Of a stretch of 51,755 nucleotides of DNA, positions 9,286 to 18,810 are shown in pieces. The notes under the pieces are model-generated. The model was not told the origin of the DNA. It saw nothing but the letters and a program-made list of their open reading frames with translations, and did not search any database. This stretch comes from Parcubacteria group bacterium (GTDB lineage: Bacteria; Patescibacteriota; Minisyncoccia; Phycocordibacterales; Phycocordibacteraceae), in contig JAQBQR010000028.1 in assembly GCA_028286945.1 (NCBI GenBank), forward strand, positions 1 to 51,755. Reading direction: 5' to 3'. Within the stretch, counting starts at the first letter, position 1; every line of letters starts with the position of its first letter. A program made the position numbers and the translations under genes.

Positions 9286-10011
9286 CTAAAGAGAAAAGCC
9301 TGCAGCCTTACCGTCTTCGTAGAATGCCTTTACACCCTCAAGTGAAAACTCAGAAAGATCTTTGCCGATATCTCCAATCTTCTTAAGAATATCGGGTGGT
9401 ACGGTGATAATGTCTGCGCCCACAGACTCTGCTTCGTAGATGTTGTACACTTCGCGACAACTTGCCCATAAGAGCTGAGCAGCTGGCTTTGAGGAAAGAA
9501 TACTCTTTGCTTCACGCATGATCGGAAGGGGATCAACTCCGGTATCAGCAATACGCCCAGCGAATATAGAAACAATAGACGGAACATTTGCATCAAGTGC
9601 ATCGGCAACTTCTGCTACTTGTTCAGGAGCAATGATGAGTGTGATGTTCAACTTCATTCCTTCAGCCGCGAGCTTTTTAATAAGTGGCGCAGTAGATTCG
9701 CCGGAGGTATTGGTCACCGGAATTTTTACGTACACATTTTCACCCCAGGTATGGATGATGCGAGCTTGGCGCTCCATCTCCACAAGATCATCAGCAAACA
9801 CTTCAAAGGAGATGGGCTTGTCAGTAATCTCTTTAAGAATGTCGGTGGCGAATCCTTGATAGTCGCTTACTCCAGCCTTTCGTAAAAGATTAGGATTTGT
9901 CGTAAAACCCTTTATATATGGGTGAGTAGCGAGCTCGATAAGATCTTCACGCTTAGCGCCATCTACGTATAACTGTACGTGAAGCTGATCGATGGGTGTG
10001 GGTTTTTTCAT
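9286..10011 (-). CDS. tal: Transaldolase/fructose-6-phosphate aldolase family (ORF 9286..10335 trimmed to ATG at 10011)
   Basis: MKKPTPIDQLHVQLYVDGAKREDLIELATHPYIKGFTTNPNLLRKAGV...VYVKIPVTNTSG; TATAAT 6 nt upstream of this ATG. Confidence 0.92.
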   Translation of the reverse strand: MKKPTPIDQLHVQLYVDGAKREDLIELATHPYIKGFTTNPNLLRKAGVSDYQGFATDILKEITDKPISFEVFADDLVEMERQARIIHTWGENVYVKIPVTNTSGESTAPLIKKLAAEGMKLNITLIIAPEQVAEVADALDANVPSIVSIFAGRIADTGVDPLPIMREAKSILSSKPAAQLLWASCREVYNIYEAESVGADIITVPPDILKKIGDIGKDLSEFSLEGVKAFYEDGKAAGFSL

Positions 10012-10018
10012 AGCTACA

Positions 10019-11017
10019 TTATATAACCTCGAGCACGTATGACGCAGGAGCGTCAGCGATATATTTCTCGAGCTGCTCACGGGTGAGAAGGCCTCGCTGT
10101 GCACCAATGTCCTGCACCACCGACATGGAGTTAATGGGACCCCAGAGTAGTGCTTCTTCAAGCGGCTTTCCAAGAGCGAGTGCTGCAACAACGGTAGATG
10201 CGAAGGCATCGCCAGCACCGGTGCGTTCAAATGGCTTGCGCGCATCAGGATACATCGGGATCTTCCACGACGTAGTGCCGTCATATGCATATGCGCCATT
10301 TGTTCCATCCGTAATAACCACAATCTTTGGTCCAAGAGCGCGCATGCCCGTGAGGAGGTCCTTGATTGATGGCACTGCCGTGAATTTCAAAATGTGTTCT
10401 GCCTCTTCTTTGTTGCAAAAGAATATTTCTGAAGCCGCGTATACATCAGCAAATTCTTTAGCATCTGTCTTAATCTGGAACGTGCCAGGCTGGAAAGCGA
10501 TCTTTATTTCTGGATGCTTTGCAAAAAGCTCCATGAGCGCGTGATAGTAGGGAATTGAATTATCGGCAAGAGATGAGCAGTACACCCAAACAGGAGAGGA
10601 AGAAAGAGTTGGCACTTCATAGTCAAACAATTCGTGCTTGATCAGAATGGTGCGTTCGGTTTGGTACCAAAGCACATAATGGTAGTTCGAAGCCTTGCCT
10701 GGCTGTGTGACCATGTATTCCGTGGAGACCTTTTCATTCTTAAGCACTTCAAGCATTTCTTCACCGTATCGGTCTTCGCCAACATATGCGCGCAGGCCAG
10801 AGTCTAGGCCTAGACGAGCAGCTGAAACGGCAGCATTCGAAGCATTTCCCACAGCAGCTACCACGGTGGCTGATTCGTAGGGGATCTTTTCGCCAAATGC
10901 TAAACAGAGCTGGCATTCTAAAGCTCCTTTTTCACAATGCACCTCAGCTTCGGTTAGACGGATAAACGGTTCAGTGACTATGTCGCCGATGGCAAGGAAA
11001 TCAAGTGGTTGAGACAT
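10019..11017 (-). CDS. PfkB-family carbohydrate kinase
   Basis: VAAVGNASNAAVSAARLGLDSGLRAYVGEDRYG...VVITDGTNGAYAYDG...FERTGAGDAFASTVVAALALG. Confidence 0.92.
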   Translation of the reverse strand: MSQPLDFLAIGDIVTEPFIRLTEAEVHCEKGALECQLCLAFGEKIPYESATVVAAVGNASNAAVSAARLGLDSGLRAYVGEDRYGEEMLEVLKNEKVSTEYMVTQPGKASNYHYVLWYQTERTILIKHELFDYEVPTLSSSPVWVYCSSLADNSIPYYHALMELFAKHPEIKIAFQPGTFQIKTDAKEFADVYAASEIFFCNKEEAEHILKFTAVPSIKDLLTGMRALGPKIVVITDGTNGAYAYDGTTSWKIPMYPDARKPFERTGAGDAFASTVVAALALGKPLEEALLWGPINSMSVVQDIGAQRGLLTREQLEKYIADAPASYVLEVI

Positions 11018-11114
11018 ACTCTCATTCTAAGCTCTTGAACCAAGAGCGTCGAGCAAATCACGGTGACGAAGTATGAGGAAATCTTCATGTAGACGTACGT
11101 GATACACTTCCAAC

Positions 11115-12125
11115 ATGATTGATCTTCAAGACGTTGCACATACGCTTTTACGAAGCGGCAAGGGAATTTTGGCAGATGATGAGACTGACGTTCACGCTGA
11201 CAAATGGCTTGCAGCACACGGAATTGAAGGCGGAGAGGAAATGCGTAGGAAGTTTAGAAATCTATTTCTGGCTGCACCTGATAACGAAAAGTATCTTTCG
11301 GGAGTAATTTTATTTGAGGGAACGCTTACACAAAAAGCAGATGACGGAACGCTTTTCACTGAACTCCTTGCGAAAAAAGGAATCCTTCCCGGCATTAAGG
11401 TGGACCAGGGTTTAGAACCATTTCCAGAAGGCGGAAAGGAAACCATAACGAAGGGCTTGATTGGTCTCCCTGAACGTCTTATGGAATTCCGCGCCAAATA
11501 CGGTACCGGATTTGCGAAGTGGCGCGCAGCAATAACCATAGAAGGTACGCAGCTTCCCACTGCACAGGCAATTCATGAAAATGCGAAGCGTCTTGCGCTC
11601 TACGCGCTTGAAGTGCAAAAGGCAGGCATGGTACCCATCGTGGAGCCTGAAGTATTGCTCGAAGGAAATCACAGTCGCCTTCGCGCACGTGAAGTCGTGG
11701 CAGAAACCATCAGTGCTGTTATTTCGAGCCTTGAAGATCAAGGGGTAGATATCACTGGTGTCATCCTTAAAACATCAATGGTGCTTTCTGGAAATAAGAG
11801 CGGAAAAATGGATACGCCCGAAGAAGTGGCTGAAGACACCGTCGGTGTCCTTTTGGAAAATGCACCAAAAGATCTTGCCGGTATTGTTTTTCTTTCAGGC
11901 GGACAATCCACCGAACAGGCCACCGCGAATCTTCGCGCCATCGAAGCACTTGCAAAAGAAAAGAACGCACCCTGGCCGCTCACGTTCTCATACGCTCGAG
12001 CGCTTCAGGATGAAGCGCTCACCATCTGGCAGGGAAAAGATGAAAACATTCCCGCAGCCCGTGAAGCGTTTATTACGCGACTCAAAGAAGACGCCTGCTT
12101 TACGCTCGCTGATTCCGCTTGTTAG
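11115..12125 (+). CDS. fba: Fructose-bisphosphate aldolase class I
   Basis: LLRSGKGILADDE, GTLTQK, GILPGIKVDQGL, AKWRAAITI, VPIVEPEVLLEGNHS, FLSGGQSTEQATANLRAI, FSYARALQDEAL. Confidence 0.95.
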   Translation: MIDLQDVAHTLLRSGKGILADDETDVHADKWLAAHGIEGGEEMRRKFRNLFLAAPDNEKYLSGVILFEGTLTQKADDGTLFTELLAKKGILPGIKVDQGLEPFPEGGKETITKGLIGLPERLMEFRAKYGTGFAKWRAAITIEGTQLPTAQAIHENAKRLALYALEVQKAGMVPIVEPEVLLEGNHSRLRAREVVAETISAVISSLEDQGVDITGVILKTSMVLSGNKSGKMDTPEEVAEDTVGVLLENAPKDLAGIVFLSGGQSTEQATANLRAIEALAKEKNAPWPLTFSYARALQDEALTIWQGKDENIPAAREAFITRLKEDACFTLADSAC

Positions 12126-12176
12126 GTACTGCTCCGGCTCTTCAAGTCGGTTCTGATACAATCAGGGACTATACCT

Positions 12177-13181
12177 ATGCAAAAGCACGAACAAGGAAAG
12201 ACCTCAGTAATGGCTGCGTTAGCCGGGAATGTTTTTATAACGCTCATTAAAACAGTAGCGGCGATTTCAAGCGGTTCGGTGAGTATGTTTGCGGAGAGCG
12301 TGCACAGTTTTGCTGACACGCTTAACCAAGCGTTATTACTGATTGGTATACAACGCTCAAAGAAGCCGGCGGATGATATTCGCGGATATGGATATGGAAT
12401 TGAGCGATTCTTCTGGTCCCTTGTTTCTGCATGTGGCGTACTTTTCATTGGCGCAGGAATTTCTGTCTATCATTCGATTAACTCTTTGCTGCACATAAGT
12501 CATGAGGCTGCTGCCTTCAGCTTGCTCGGTATCATTGTGCTTCTCGTAGCTCTGGTGATTGAAGGAGCGACGTTATGGATTGCACTTACTGAATTGCGTA
12601 ACGGAGAAAAATTCTCACGCGAGCTTTTCCAAGAAGCAGATCCAGTACTGCTCGCTGTTATCTATGAAGACGGAGTGGCGGTCTGCGGTGTGATCTTTGC
12701 ACTCATCGCTCAGGGGGTAACATATTTAACAGGGAATGCAGTATATGACGCAATTGGCGGAATCGCCGTTGGTCTCATTCTGGGCGTGCTTGCAATCATG
12801 CTCATTATAAAGAATCACAAATACATAATAGGGAAGGCTCTCGACGAAGATATCGGTGCAGATATTATTGAGGCCCTTGAACGCGATCCCTGCGTTGAGA
12901 AGGTCATTGAGTTCAAGTCGGCTGCAATTGATGTAAATAAATACCGAATCTTCGCGTCAGTCGAATGGAACGGTTCGCCATTATACGAGGAGATATATGG
13001 GGAAGGTGATCTTCAGGAAGAATTTAACGATATTAAAGATAGTTTTAAGGAGTTCACTAAACTCATGTTTAGGACCACGGACCGTATCCCACGCCTCGTG
13101 GGTAACCGTATTGCGGTGATTGAGAAGAATATTACCGCTGAGTTCCCCCAAATAGCATACGTGGACATAGAGATTAACTAG
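12177..13181 (+). CDS. Cation diffusion facilitator (CDF) family transporter
   Basis: ALAGNVFITLIKTVAAISSGSVSMFAESVHSFADTLNQALLLIG; multiple TM helices. Confidence 0.9.
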   Translation: MQKHEQGKTSVMAALAGNVFITLIKTVAAISSGSVSMFAESVHSFADTLNQALLLIGIQRSKKPADDIRGYGYGIERFFWSLVSACGVLFIGAGISVYHSINSLLHISHEAAAFSLLGIIVLLVALVIEGATLWIALTELRNGEKFSRELFQEADPVLLAVIYEDGVAVCGVIFALIAQGVTYLTGNAVYDAIGGIAVGLILGVLAIMLIIKNHKYIIGKALDEDIGADIIEALERDPCVEKVIEFKSAAIDVNKYRIFASVEWNGSPLYEEIYGEGDLQEEFNDIKDSFKEFTKLMFRTTDRIPRLVGNRIAVIEKNITAEFPQIAYVDIEIN

Positions 13182-13239
13182 ATTTAGCCTCTGCCGGGCA
13201 TTTGCGAAAAGCCCGTATATGGGGCATACTCGACCTACT

Positions 13240-13893
13240 ATGAATACGTTGAATGCAACCAAGCGCACCGAGACCGGAAAGGCCTCACGCACCCTTCTCG
13301 CTACTGGCAAGATGCCGGCTGTTGTCTATGGTCCTAACCAGGAGACAGAGTCGATCACCCTTACCCTTACTGATTTTACTAAAATCCTTCGTGATGAAGG
13401 CGAGTCAACCGTTGTTGAGATCGCTGGACTTGGAACGACCTTCCAGGCACTCATCCAGGAAATTGATCGTGACCCTGTTACGCATCAGCCACGTCACGCT
13501 GACTTCTACGCTATTAAGAAAGGCGCAAAGGTTACCGTTTCTGTCCCACTTTCATTCATCGGCGAAGCTGGTGCTACGAAGCTTGGTGCAAGTATCGTGA
13601 AAGTTATGCACGAACTTGAAGTTGAAGCAGATCCTTCAAAACTTCCTCACGAAATTGAAATTGATCTTGAGGTACTTGAGAACATTGGTGACCAAATTCA
13701 TGTTAAGGACGTGAAGCTTCCTGCAGGAGTTGTTGCAACTCTCGACGGTGAAGAAGTGGTGGTTCTTGCTCAGACAACTCAGGAAGAGCCTGAAGAGGAT
13801 GCCGGCGCTCCAGACATGGACGCAATTGAGGTAGAGCAGAAAGGTAAGGAAGACGGTGAAGAAGGCGACGCAGAAGAGAAGTCAGGAGAGTAA
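13240..13893 (+). CDS. rplY: 50S ribosomal protein L25 (CTC type), acidic tail
   Basis: MNTLNATKRTETGKASRTLLATGKMPAVVYGP...DPVTHQPRHADFYAIKKGAKVTVSVPLSFIGEA; -10-like CATACT 9 nt from ATG. Confidence 0.93.
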   Translation: MNTLNATKRTETGKASRTLLATGKMPAVVYGPNQETESITLTLTDFTKILRDEGESTVVEIAGLGTTFQALIQEIDRDPVTHQPRHADFYAIKKGAKVTVSVPLSFIGEAGATKLGASIVKVMHELEVEADPSKLPHEIEIDLEVLENIGDQIHVKDVKLPAGVVATLDGEEVVVLAQTTQEEPEEDAGAPDMDAIEVEQKGKEDGEEGDAEEKSGE

Positions 13894-13910
13894 TACTTTT
13901 GAAGTAACGC

Positions 13911-13935
13911 AAAAACCGCCGAAAGGCGGTTTTTG
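13911..13935 (+). terminator. Rho-independent terminator after L25
   Basis: aaaaaCCGCCgaaaGGCGGttttt. Confidence 0.85.
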
Positions 13936-14015
13936 CTTTTATGCTCACCTTTTCTTTTGCGTACGCGTAACATTCTCCGGTCGCCAGCGTCTCAAATGGT
14001 ATACTGTCCTTCTGT

Positions 14016-15404
14016 ATGGTGTTTCAAAAACGTTTATATACCCCTTTGTTTTACCTGGCATTTGCCACACTCCTAACGACCGCAATTTTCATATATCCTC
14101 AGCTTTCTCAGGCACAAACAGCAGATGCCGCTCTGGGTGCACGTCGCGCCGCCCTCCAGGCCCAGCTCGATGACCTTGAAAAACAGATCGCTGCCACACA
14201 GTCCACGCTCACCGGACTTAAGGGTGAAGGACAGTCCATTCAGCGCGATATCAGCATTCTTGACGCGGGTATTAAAAAGTCACAGCTTCAAATTCGCGCG
14301 ACGCAGGTGCAGATTAATGCGCTCGCACAGAATATTGTAGTCCACGCAAATACCATCGGTCAGCTTTCAGGGAACTTGGATAGCGAGCGAGCTTCGCTCG
14401 CTCAGATCCTTCGCAGCACGAATGAGATCGACGACTCTTCATCACTCATTGAAGTGATACTTTCCGCACAAGACGTCTCAACATTCTTTCGCGACTTAGA
14501 CGCATACGTAACGCTTAAGTCTGCGCTTGGTCAGTCTAGCCAGCAACTCATCAACACTCGTGCCGCAGCAGAAACAGAAAAGGACGCGCTCGTAGATCAG
14601 AAGTCACAGCAAGAAAAGCTCGTGGCCATTCAAGCGCAGGAAGAAGCAAGCATTGTGAATCAGCAAGCTCAAAAGAAAGTGCTGCTCGCACAGAACAAGA
14701 ACACTACAGCAAAGTACCAAAGTATTTTTGATACGCAGTCAAAGACCGCGGGACAAATTCGTGCAGAACTCTTCTCGCTCGCCGGTGGTAGCGGACAGAT
14801 CCCCCTTCCAACGGCCATCGCGCTTGCGAAAGCTGCAGGTGCCGCCACCGGCGTTCGCCCCGCGCTCATCCTCGGCATTTTAAAACAAGAAACAAACCTT
14901 GGACAGAATGTGGGGCAGTGTCTCCTTACGAATACACCTAATAAAGGTGACGGAAAGGGAAAGAACACCGGAACACCGTTTGATGGCGTGATGAAGCCAA
15001 CGCGCGACGTTGATCCATTCATGGCGATCACTACTTCGCTTGGCATTGATTGGCAAACGCAGCCCGTGTCATGTCCTCCGTCATATGGATACGGCGGTGC
15101 TATGGGTCCTGGCCAATTCATCCCTTCCACCTGGATGCTGTATACGGATCGCGTAGCTAAGCTCGCTGGACACCCTGGCACTCCCGGAAACCCATGGAAT
15201 AACCTGGATGCCTTTACGGCCACGGCTATGCTTATGGCAGATAACGGCGCTGCGGCACAGACCCAGGACGCTGAACGCATGGCCGCACTTCGCTACTTCG
15301 CTGGATGGGGAAATGCCTCAAACCCTGCATACTCCTTCTATGGCGACGGCGTACTCGGCTTCGCCGCTCAGTTCCAGGTAGATATTGATACGCTGGGCAG
15401 TTAA
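14016..15404 (+). CDS. Secreted coiled-coil protein with SLT-like lytic transglycosylase domain
   Basis: N-terminal TM/signal, long coiled coil (EnvC-like), C-terminal GILKQETNLGQN...GGAMGPGQFIPSTWMLY...NNLDAFTATAMLMADNGA...ALRYFAGWGN. Confidence 0.85.
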   Translation: MVFQKRLYTPLFYLAFATLLTTAIFIYPQLSQAQTADAALGARRAALQAQLDDLEKQIAATQSTLTGLKGEGQSIQRDISILDAGIKKSQLQIRATQVQINALAQNIVVHANTIGQLSGNLDSERASLAQILRSTNEIDDSSSLIEVILSAQDVSTFFRDLDAYVTLKSALGQSSQQLINTRAAAETEKDALVDQKSQQEKLVAIQAQEEASIVNQQAQKKVLLAQNKNTTAKYQSIFDTQSKTAGQIRAELFSLAGGSGQIPLPTAIALAKAAGAATGVRPALILGILKQETNLGQNVGQCLLTNTPNKGDGKGKNTGTPFDGVMKPTRDVDPFMAITTSLGIDWQTQPVSCPPSYGYGGAMGPGQFIPSTWMLYTDRVAKLAGHPGTPGNPWNNLDAFTATAMLMADNGAAAQTQDAERMAALRYFAGWGNASNPAYSFYGDGVLGFAAQFQVDIDTLGS

Positions 15405-15831
15405 TAAAAAAGTTCGCATGACGAACGCTCGCTTCCCAGTATCGCGCTCGTACTTCGCCCGATATTATCTAATGGCAATCGGAGGAGCCATAATCAACTT
15501 CGGCTCTTTTTGGGTTTTCTACCATGTTCTTCAGATTTGGTATCTTCTCGCGGCGGTAAGTGCCTTTGCACTTAGATTCTTTTTTAAATTTCTCATCATT
15601 CGCACGTGGCTTTTCCTCGACCCGCACATGTCAGGAACATTTCTCATACACGGCACGTATTTTTTTGTCTTAGAGCTCTCGAGTCTTGCCGTAAGTACAC
15701 TGCTGCTTTTCATCCTGGTCCAAGGTCTAGAACTACCACCGTTCTTGGCCCTCATTGGTATTGTTGCACTAATGAGCGCAGGGAATGCCATGCTTACACG
15801 ACTTTTCTTTCGCCCTAGAGTGAGCGCCTAA
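15385..15831 (+). CDS. GtrA-family membrane protein (ATG at 15418 likely; upstream start overlaps the previous gene)
   Basis: RYYLMAIGGAIINFGSFWVFYHVLQIWYLLAAVSAFALRFFFKFLIIRTWLF. Confidence 0.75.
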   Translation: MIRWAVNKKVRMTNARFPVSRSYFARYYLMAIGGAIINFGSFWVFYHVLQIWYLLAAVSAFALRFFFKFLIIRTWLFLDPHMSGTFLIHGTYFFVLELSSLAVSTLLLFILVQGLELPPFLALIGIVALMSAGNAMLTRLFFRPRVSA

Positions 15832-15847
15832 GGCCGCGGCTGGTAGT

Positions 15848-16360
15848 ATGGTGAATATGGAATCCTGGATTTTCACGTCACTTTGGTTCGTCCTTTGGTG
15901 CTGGACGGTAAATCTAAGTCTGAACGCGCTTGGCTATGCAACCCTCCGATTCGCATGGCTGCGTACCCGCGATCGTGCACTCGATGGGCGGGAGGCGTTC
16001 TTTGACCACAAACGATTTCTCGGAGATTCGACAACCTGGGGAGGCCTCATTCTTGTAGCCATACTTGGTCTTATCGGCATGAATATTTGGCCGGGTAGGT
16101 ATCTGTTGCTACTTTCATTCAGCGTATATGCAGGACATGCCCTCGGAAGTTTTATTAAACGTCGTCTCGAACTTCCGCGTGGCGCCTACCTGCCGTTTGT
16201 CGATCATGGCGATTACCTCATTACAGCAGGTGCTGTCGCCTGTGCTCTTGGCATAGTGTCTGGGTGGAGCATTGTGTTTTGGATATTTTTTACGATCGCA
16301 ACAACGCCGCTCGTAACTTCCGCTGCTTTTTATCTACACCTTCGACGCGCACCTTTATAA
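15848..16360 (+). CDS. CDP-archaeol synthase (CarS)/DUF46-like integral membrane protein
   Basis: RFLGDSTTWGGLILV, GHALGSFIKRRLELPRGAYLPFVDHGDYLITAG. Confidence 0.65.
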   Translation: MVNMESWIFTSLWFVLWCWTVNLSLNALGYATLRFAWLRTRDRALDGREAFFDHKRFLGDSTTWGGLILVAILGLIGMNIWPGRYLLLLSFSVYAGHALGSFIKRRLELPRGAYLPFVDHGDYLITAGAVACALGIVSGWSIVFWIFFTIATTPLVTSAAFYLHLRRAPL

Positions 16361-16363
16361 TCT

Positions 16364-17776
16364 ATGTCCTACATCCTCGAACTGCTTAATAGCATCATGA
16401 ATACGGTTACCCTCGGCACGTACCCGGTGCGCCCTTTTTTGCTTCTGGGGTATGGAGTACTTATTATTCTTGCGGCAACAACATTTCCGTACCTCCACAA
16501 AAGAATTTCCATTTCCACTCGCGTGCGCGCAGGGCTAGATCAAAGCCTGCGCATACTCGCGCTCGCTTCGCTCACGCTTCTTTTTCTTATCCCGATAGTA
16601 AGTGAAGTTGCTGTTTTTCATAGCTTCGGCATTCCACAAAGCTCACTCGGCATCTTCTTCGCAGGTGACGAAATAACAAGCACGCGCATCGCTCATAACC
16701 ATTTCGGGAAAACTGCCATTGCTCAATTCTTTGGGTACGGACAATCTTCTATTGTTCAGGCATCTGACACTGGCGCAGCCCTTTTGCCGTATATGCCTGC
16801 GTGGCTGCCGCCCGTAGAGGCAGTGCTCTTCGTCATAGCGTTGCTGTGTTCTCTCTATATTGCCGCTCGCTTTGTTGCGACGATTTTTGGCCGGACAAAT
16901 AAAGCGTGGGCGATGGCGTTGTGCACACTCATCGGATTTCTCATGCTCGAGAAATCACTCGATGGGGGATTTGTAAGTGATGGGGCAGGGATAGCATGTG
17001 TTGCATATGTAATCCTCATATTTTTCCATGCACATTATTTTTACAAAGCAGTACTCTATGCCACGCTCGGATACCTGTGGCTCATTAGTGTCTTATATGT
17101 CACAGGATTCTATAGTCCGCAGTCGTATATTCTCTACACGGCCATACGTTCTGGAGTTCTACTACTTTCTATTTTTGCTCTGTACCGTGTAGCGAAAGGA
17201 AAGCGTGATCAAATGCTATTGCTCCTAGCAATTAGCGCCATTGCAAGTATCGCGATACTTTCCTACACACAAGGGAAATGGGACCGCGCATATCTCCAGA
17301 TGCCACTTACTCCAGGGAGTTCGTACCTGACTGCCTATACTTCGGAACTTCCACCAGCATTTCCTCTGCAAAAAATTGGAACGGTCGGCAATCTTTCTAT
17401 ATATAATCCAATGGATACTCCGTATAAAACCGTTGGCGCAATGGTCGCGGCGTACAGCCTTCCTTATTGGTATCGACCTCTTACTTCAGATGTTCTTCAG
17501 TGTTCAGGCAAAATAACTGCACGTACTGCACGATTTACCATATATTCTTCTGCTCCTCTCCAGAATGTACCTGCTAAACCGGGTGTTTTTGCTGATGCGC
17601 AATTCGTCCCGATGAGCGCAACGCCGAATGGCTGGTATGCATATCAAGCGGAAGTTGCCTATCACCCCTGCATTTCCCGTTATTTAAATGTGATTCAAGA
17701 AACTGTTCATACGGCAGGTTCAGACAGGTTTATCGTATTTGGGTTGACTATTCATTCCCAGGCGACTCCTGAATAG
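16364..17776 (+). CDS. Polytopic membrane protein of unknown function
   Basis: Several long hydrophobic segments; starts 4 nt after the CarS-like gene. Confidence 0.7.
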   Translation: MSYILELLNSIMNTVTLGTYPVRPFLLLGYGVLIILAATTFPYLHKRISISTRVRAGLDQSLRILALASLTLLFLIPIVSEVAVFHSFGIPQSSLGIFFAGDEITSTRIAHNHFGKTAIAQFFGYGQSSIVQASDTGAALLPYMPAWLPPVEAVLFVIALLCSLYIAARFVATIFGRTNKAWAMALCTLIGFLMLEKSLDGGFVSDGAGIACVAYVILIFFHAHYFYKAVLYATLGYLWLISVLYVTGFYSPQSYILYTAIRSGVLLLSIFALYRVAKGKRDQMLLLLAISAIASIAILSYTQGKWDRAYLQMPLTPGSSYLTAYTSELPPAFPLQKIGTVGNLSIYNPMDTPYKTVGAMVAAYSLPYWYRPLTSDVLQCSGKITARTARFTIYSSAPLQNVPAKPGVFADAQFVPMSATPNGWYAYQAEVAYHPCISRYLNVIQETVHTAGSDRFIVFGLTIHSQATPE

Positions 17777-17845
17777 GCCCTTAAAACGTGATGGGGATAG
17801 CCCGCAGCAAAGCGTAGCCGGACTGTCATACTGTAAGGTACTAGT

Positions 17846-18805
17846 ATGGATATCACCCAAACCACTACTCCTCCCGCACTAGCTCCCCTCAAGCGCACGC
17901 CACCCCATGCACGACATGTGATCATTGGACTCGTGGTCGGTATCCTTGTCGTCCTTGTGGCGGCAGGATATTGGTTTACCCATAGTGCCATTGGCACATT
18001 CTATGGTGTTGAATACGTTGCCGGTCCGTTTGAAAGCCGCACCGTGTATCAAATTGGACTGAGCGGAGCCCGCGCAATTACGCTGCCTGTTCCGGGAAAA
18101 GTGTTTGACTATGCACGAAACGGAAGCGCTCAAGTGGCGCTGGCAACAGCCACAAATGGGGACGAAGAGGTGTATCGCATTGAGGGTGGCACAGCAAAAA
18201 TGCTTACAAATGACGGAATGATTAAATCCGGTATCGCGCTTTCTGCGGATGGAAAAACTATTGCGTACGCGGAGCGCATAACGTCTGCAACATCTACGGA
18301 CCCAAATGCCTTCTATGAACCAAATAATTGGACGGTGCAATTGATCGACACTACGTCCTCTAAGCCTCGGACGATAGGTATCGGATACGGACCACAGTTC
18401 TTCGTACAGAATGGTTCGTTGCATCTTTTGTATACCTCAAGCGCTGCTATTCATCTCGCTGATCTTGTAACTAATACCCACCAAGACATCCCCGTATCAC
18501 TTGCTTCTCGAAAAGGTTTTCGTACAAGTATAGTCTCGGCAGACGGGACCTATCTAATCCTGCCTGACGTTGCCGCGGGATACGCACTCTACACGCTCAC
18601 ATTCCAAGGTGGACTCGCCACGTTCGCACCCGTCGGCCCGCTTCCTTCTAAAACGAGTGCGGTTGCTTTCAAAGGGAATACGATACTAAGTGTTTCAGAC
18701 GACGGAGTTCATTCGCTCTTCCGCACTTCGCTTCCTGAAACTCCTTCGCGTATCGTAAAGGCTCGCCTTGAACCTTTGAACGTTATATTCAAACTGGTAC
18801 CATAA
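17846..18805 (+). CDS. Membrane-anchored beta-propeller-like protein (paralogue of 23124..24137)
   Basis: Pro-rich N-terminus, TM (HVIIGLVVGILVVLVAAGYWF), then TolB/PD40-like repeats (ADGKTIAYAERI). Confidence 0.65.
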   Translation: MDITQTTTPPALAPLKRTPPHARHVIIGLVVGILVVLVAAGYWFTHSAIGTFYGVEYVAGPFESRTVYQIGLSGARAITLPVPGKVFDYARNGSAQVALATATNGDEEVYRIEGGTAKMLTNDGMIKSGIALSADGKTIAYAERITSATSTDPNAFYEPNNWTVQLIDTTSSKPRTIGIGYGPQFFVQNGSLHLLYTSSAAIHLADLVTNTHQDIPVSLASRKGFRTSIVSADGTYLILPDVAAGYALYTLTFQGGLATFAPVGPLPSKTSAVAFKGNTILSVSDDGVHSLFRTSLPETPSRIVKARLEPLNVIFKLVP

Positions 18806-18810
18806 TTCGT

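Noticed and set aside
10012-10335. 108-aa N-terminal extension of the transaldolase ORF
   Set aside because: It overlaps the pfkB gene; the internal ATG at 10011 has TATAAT 6 nt upstream and gives the normal protein start.
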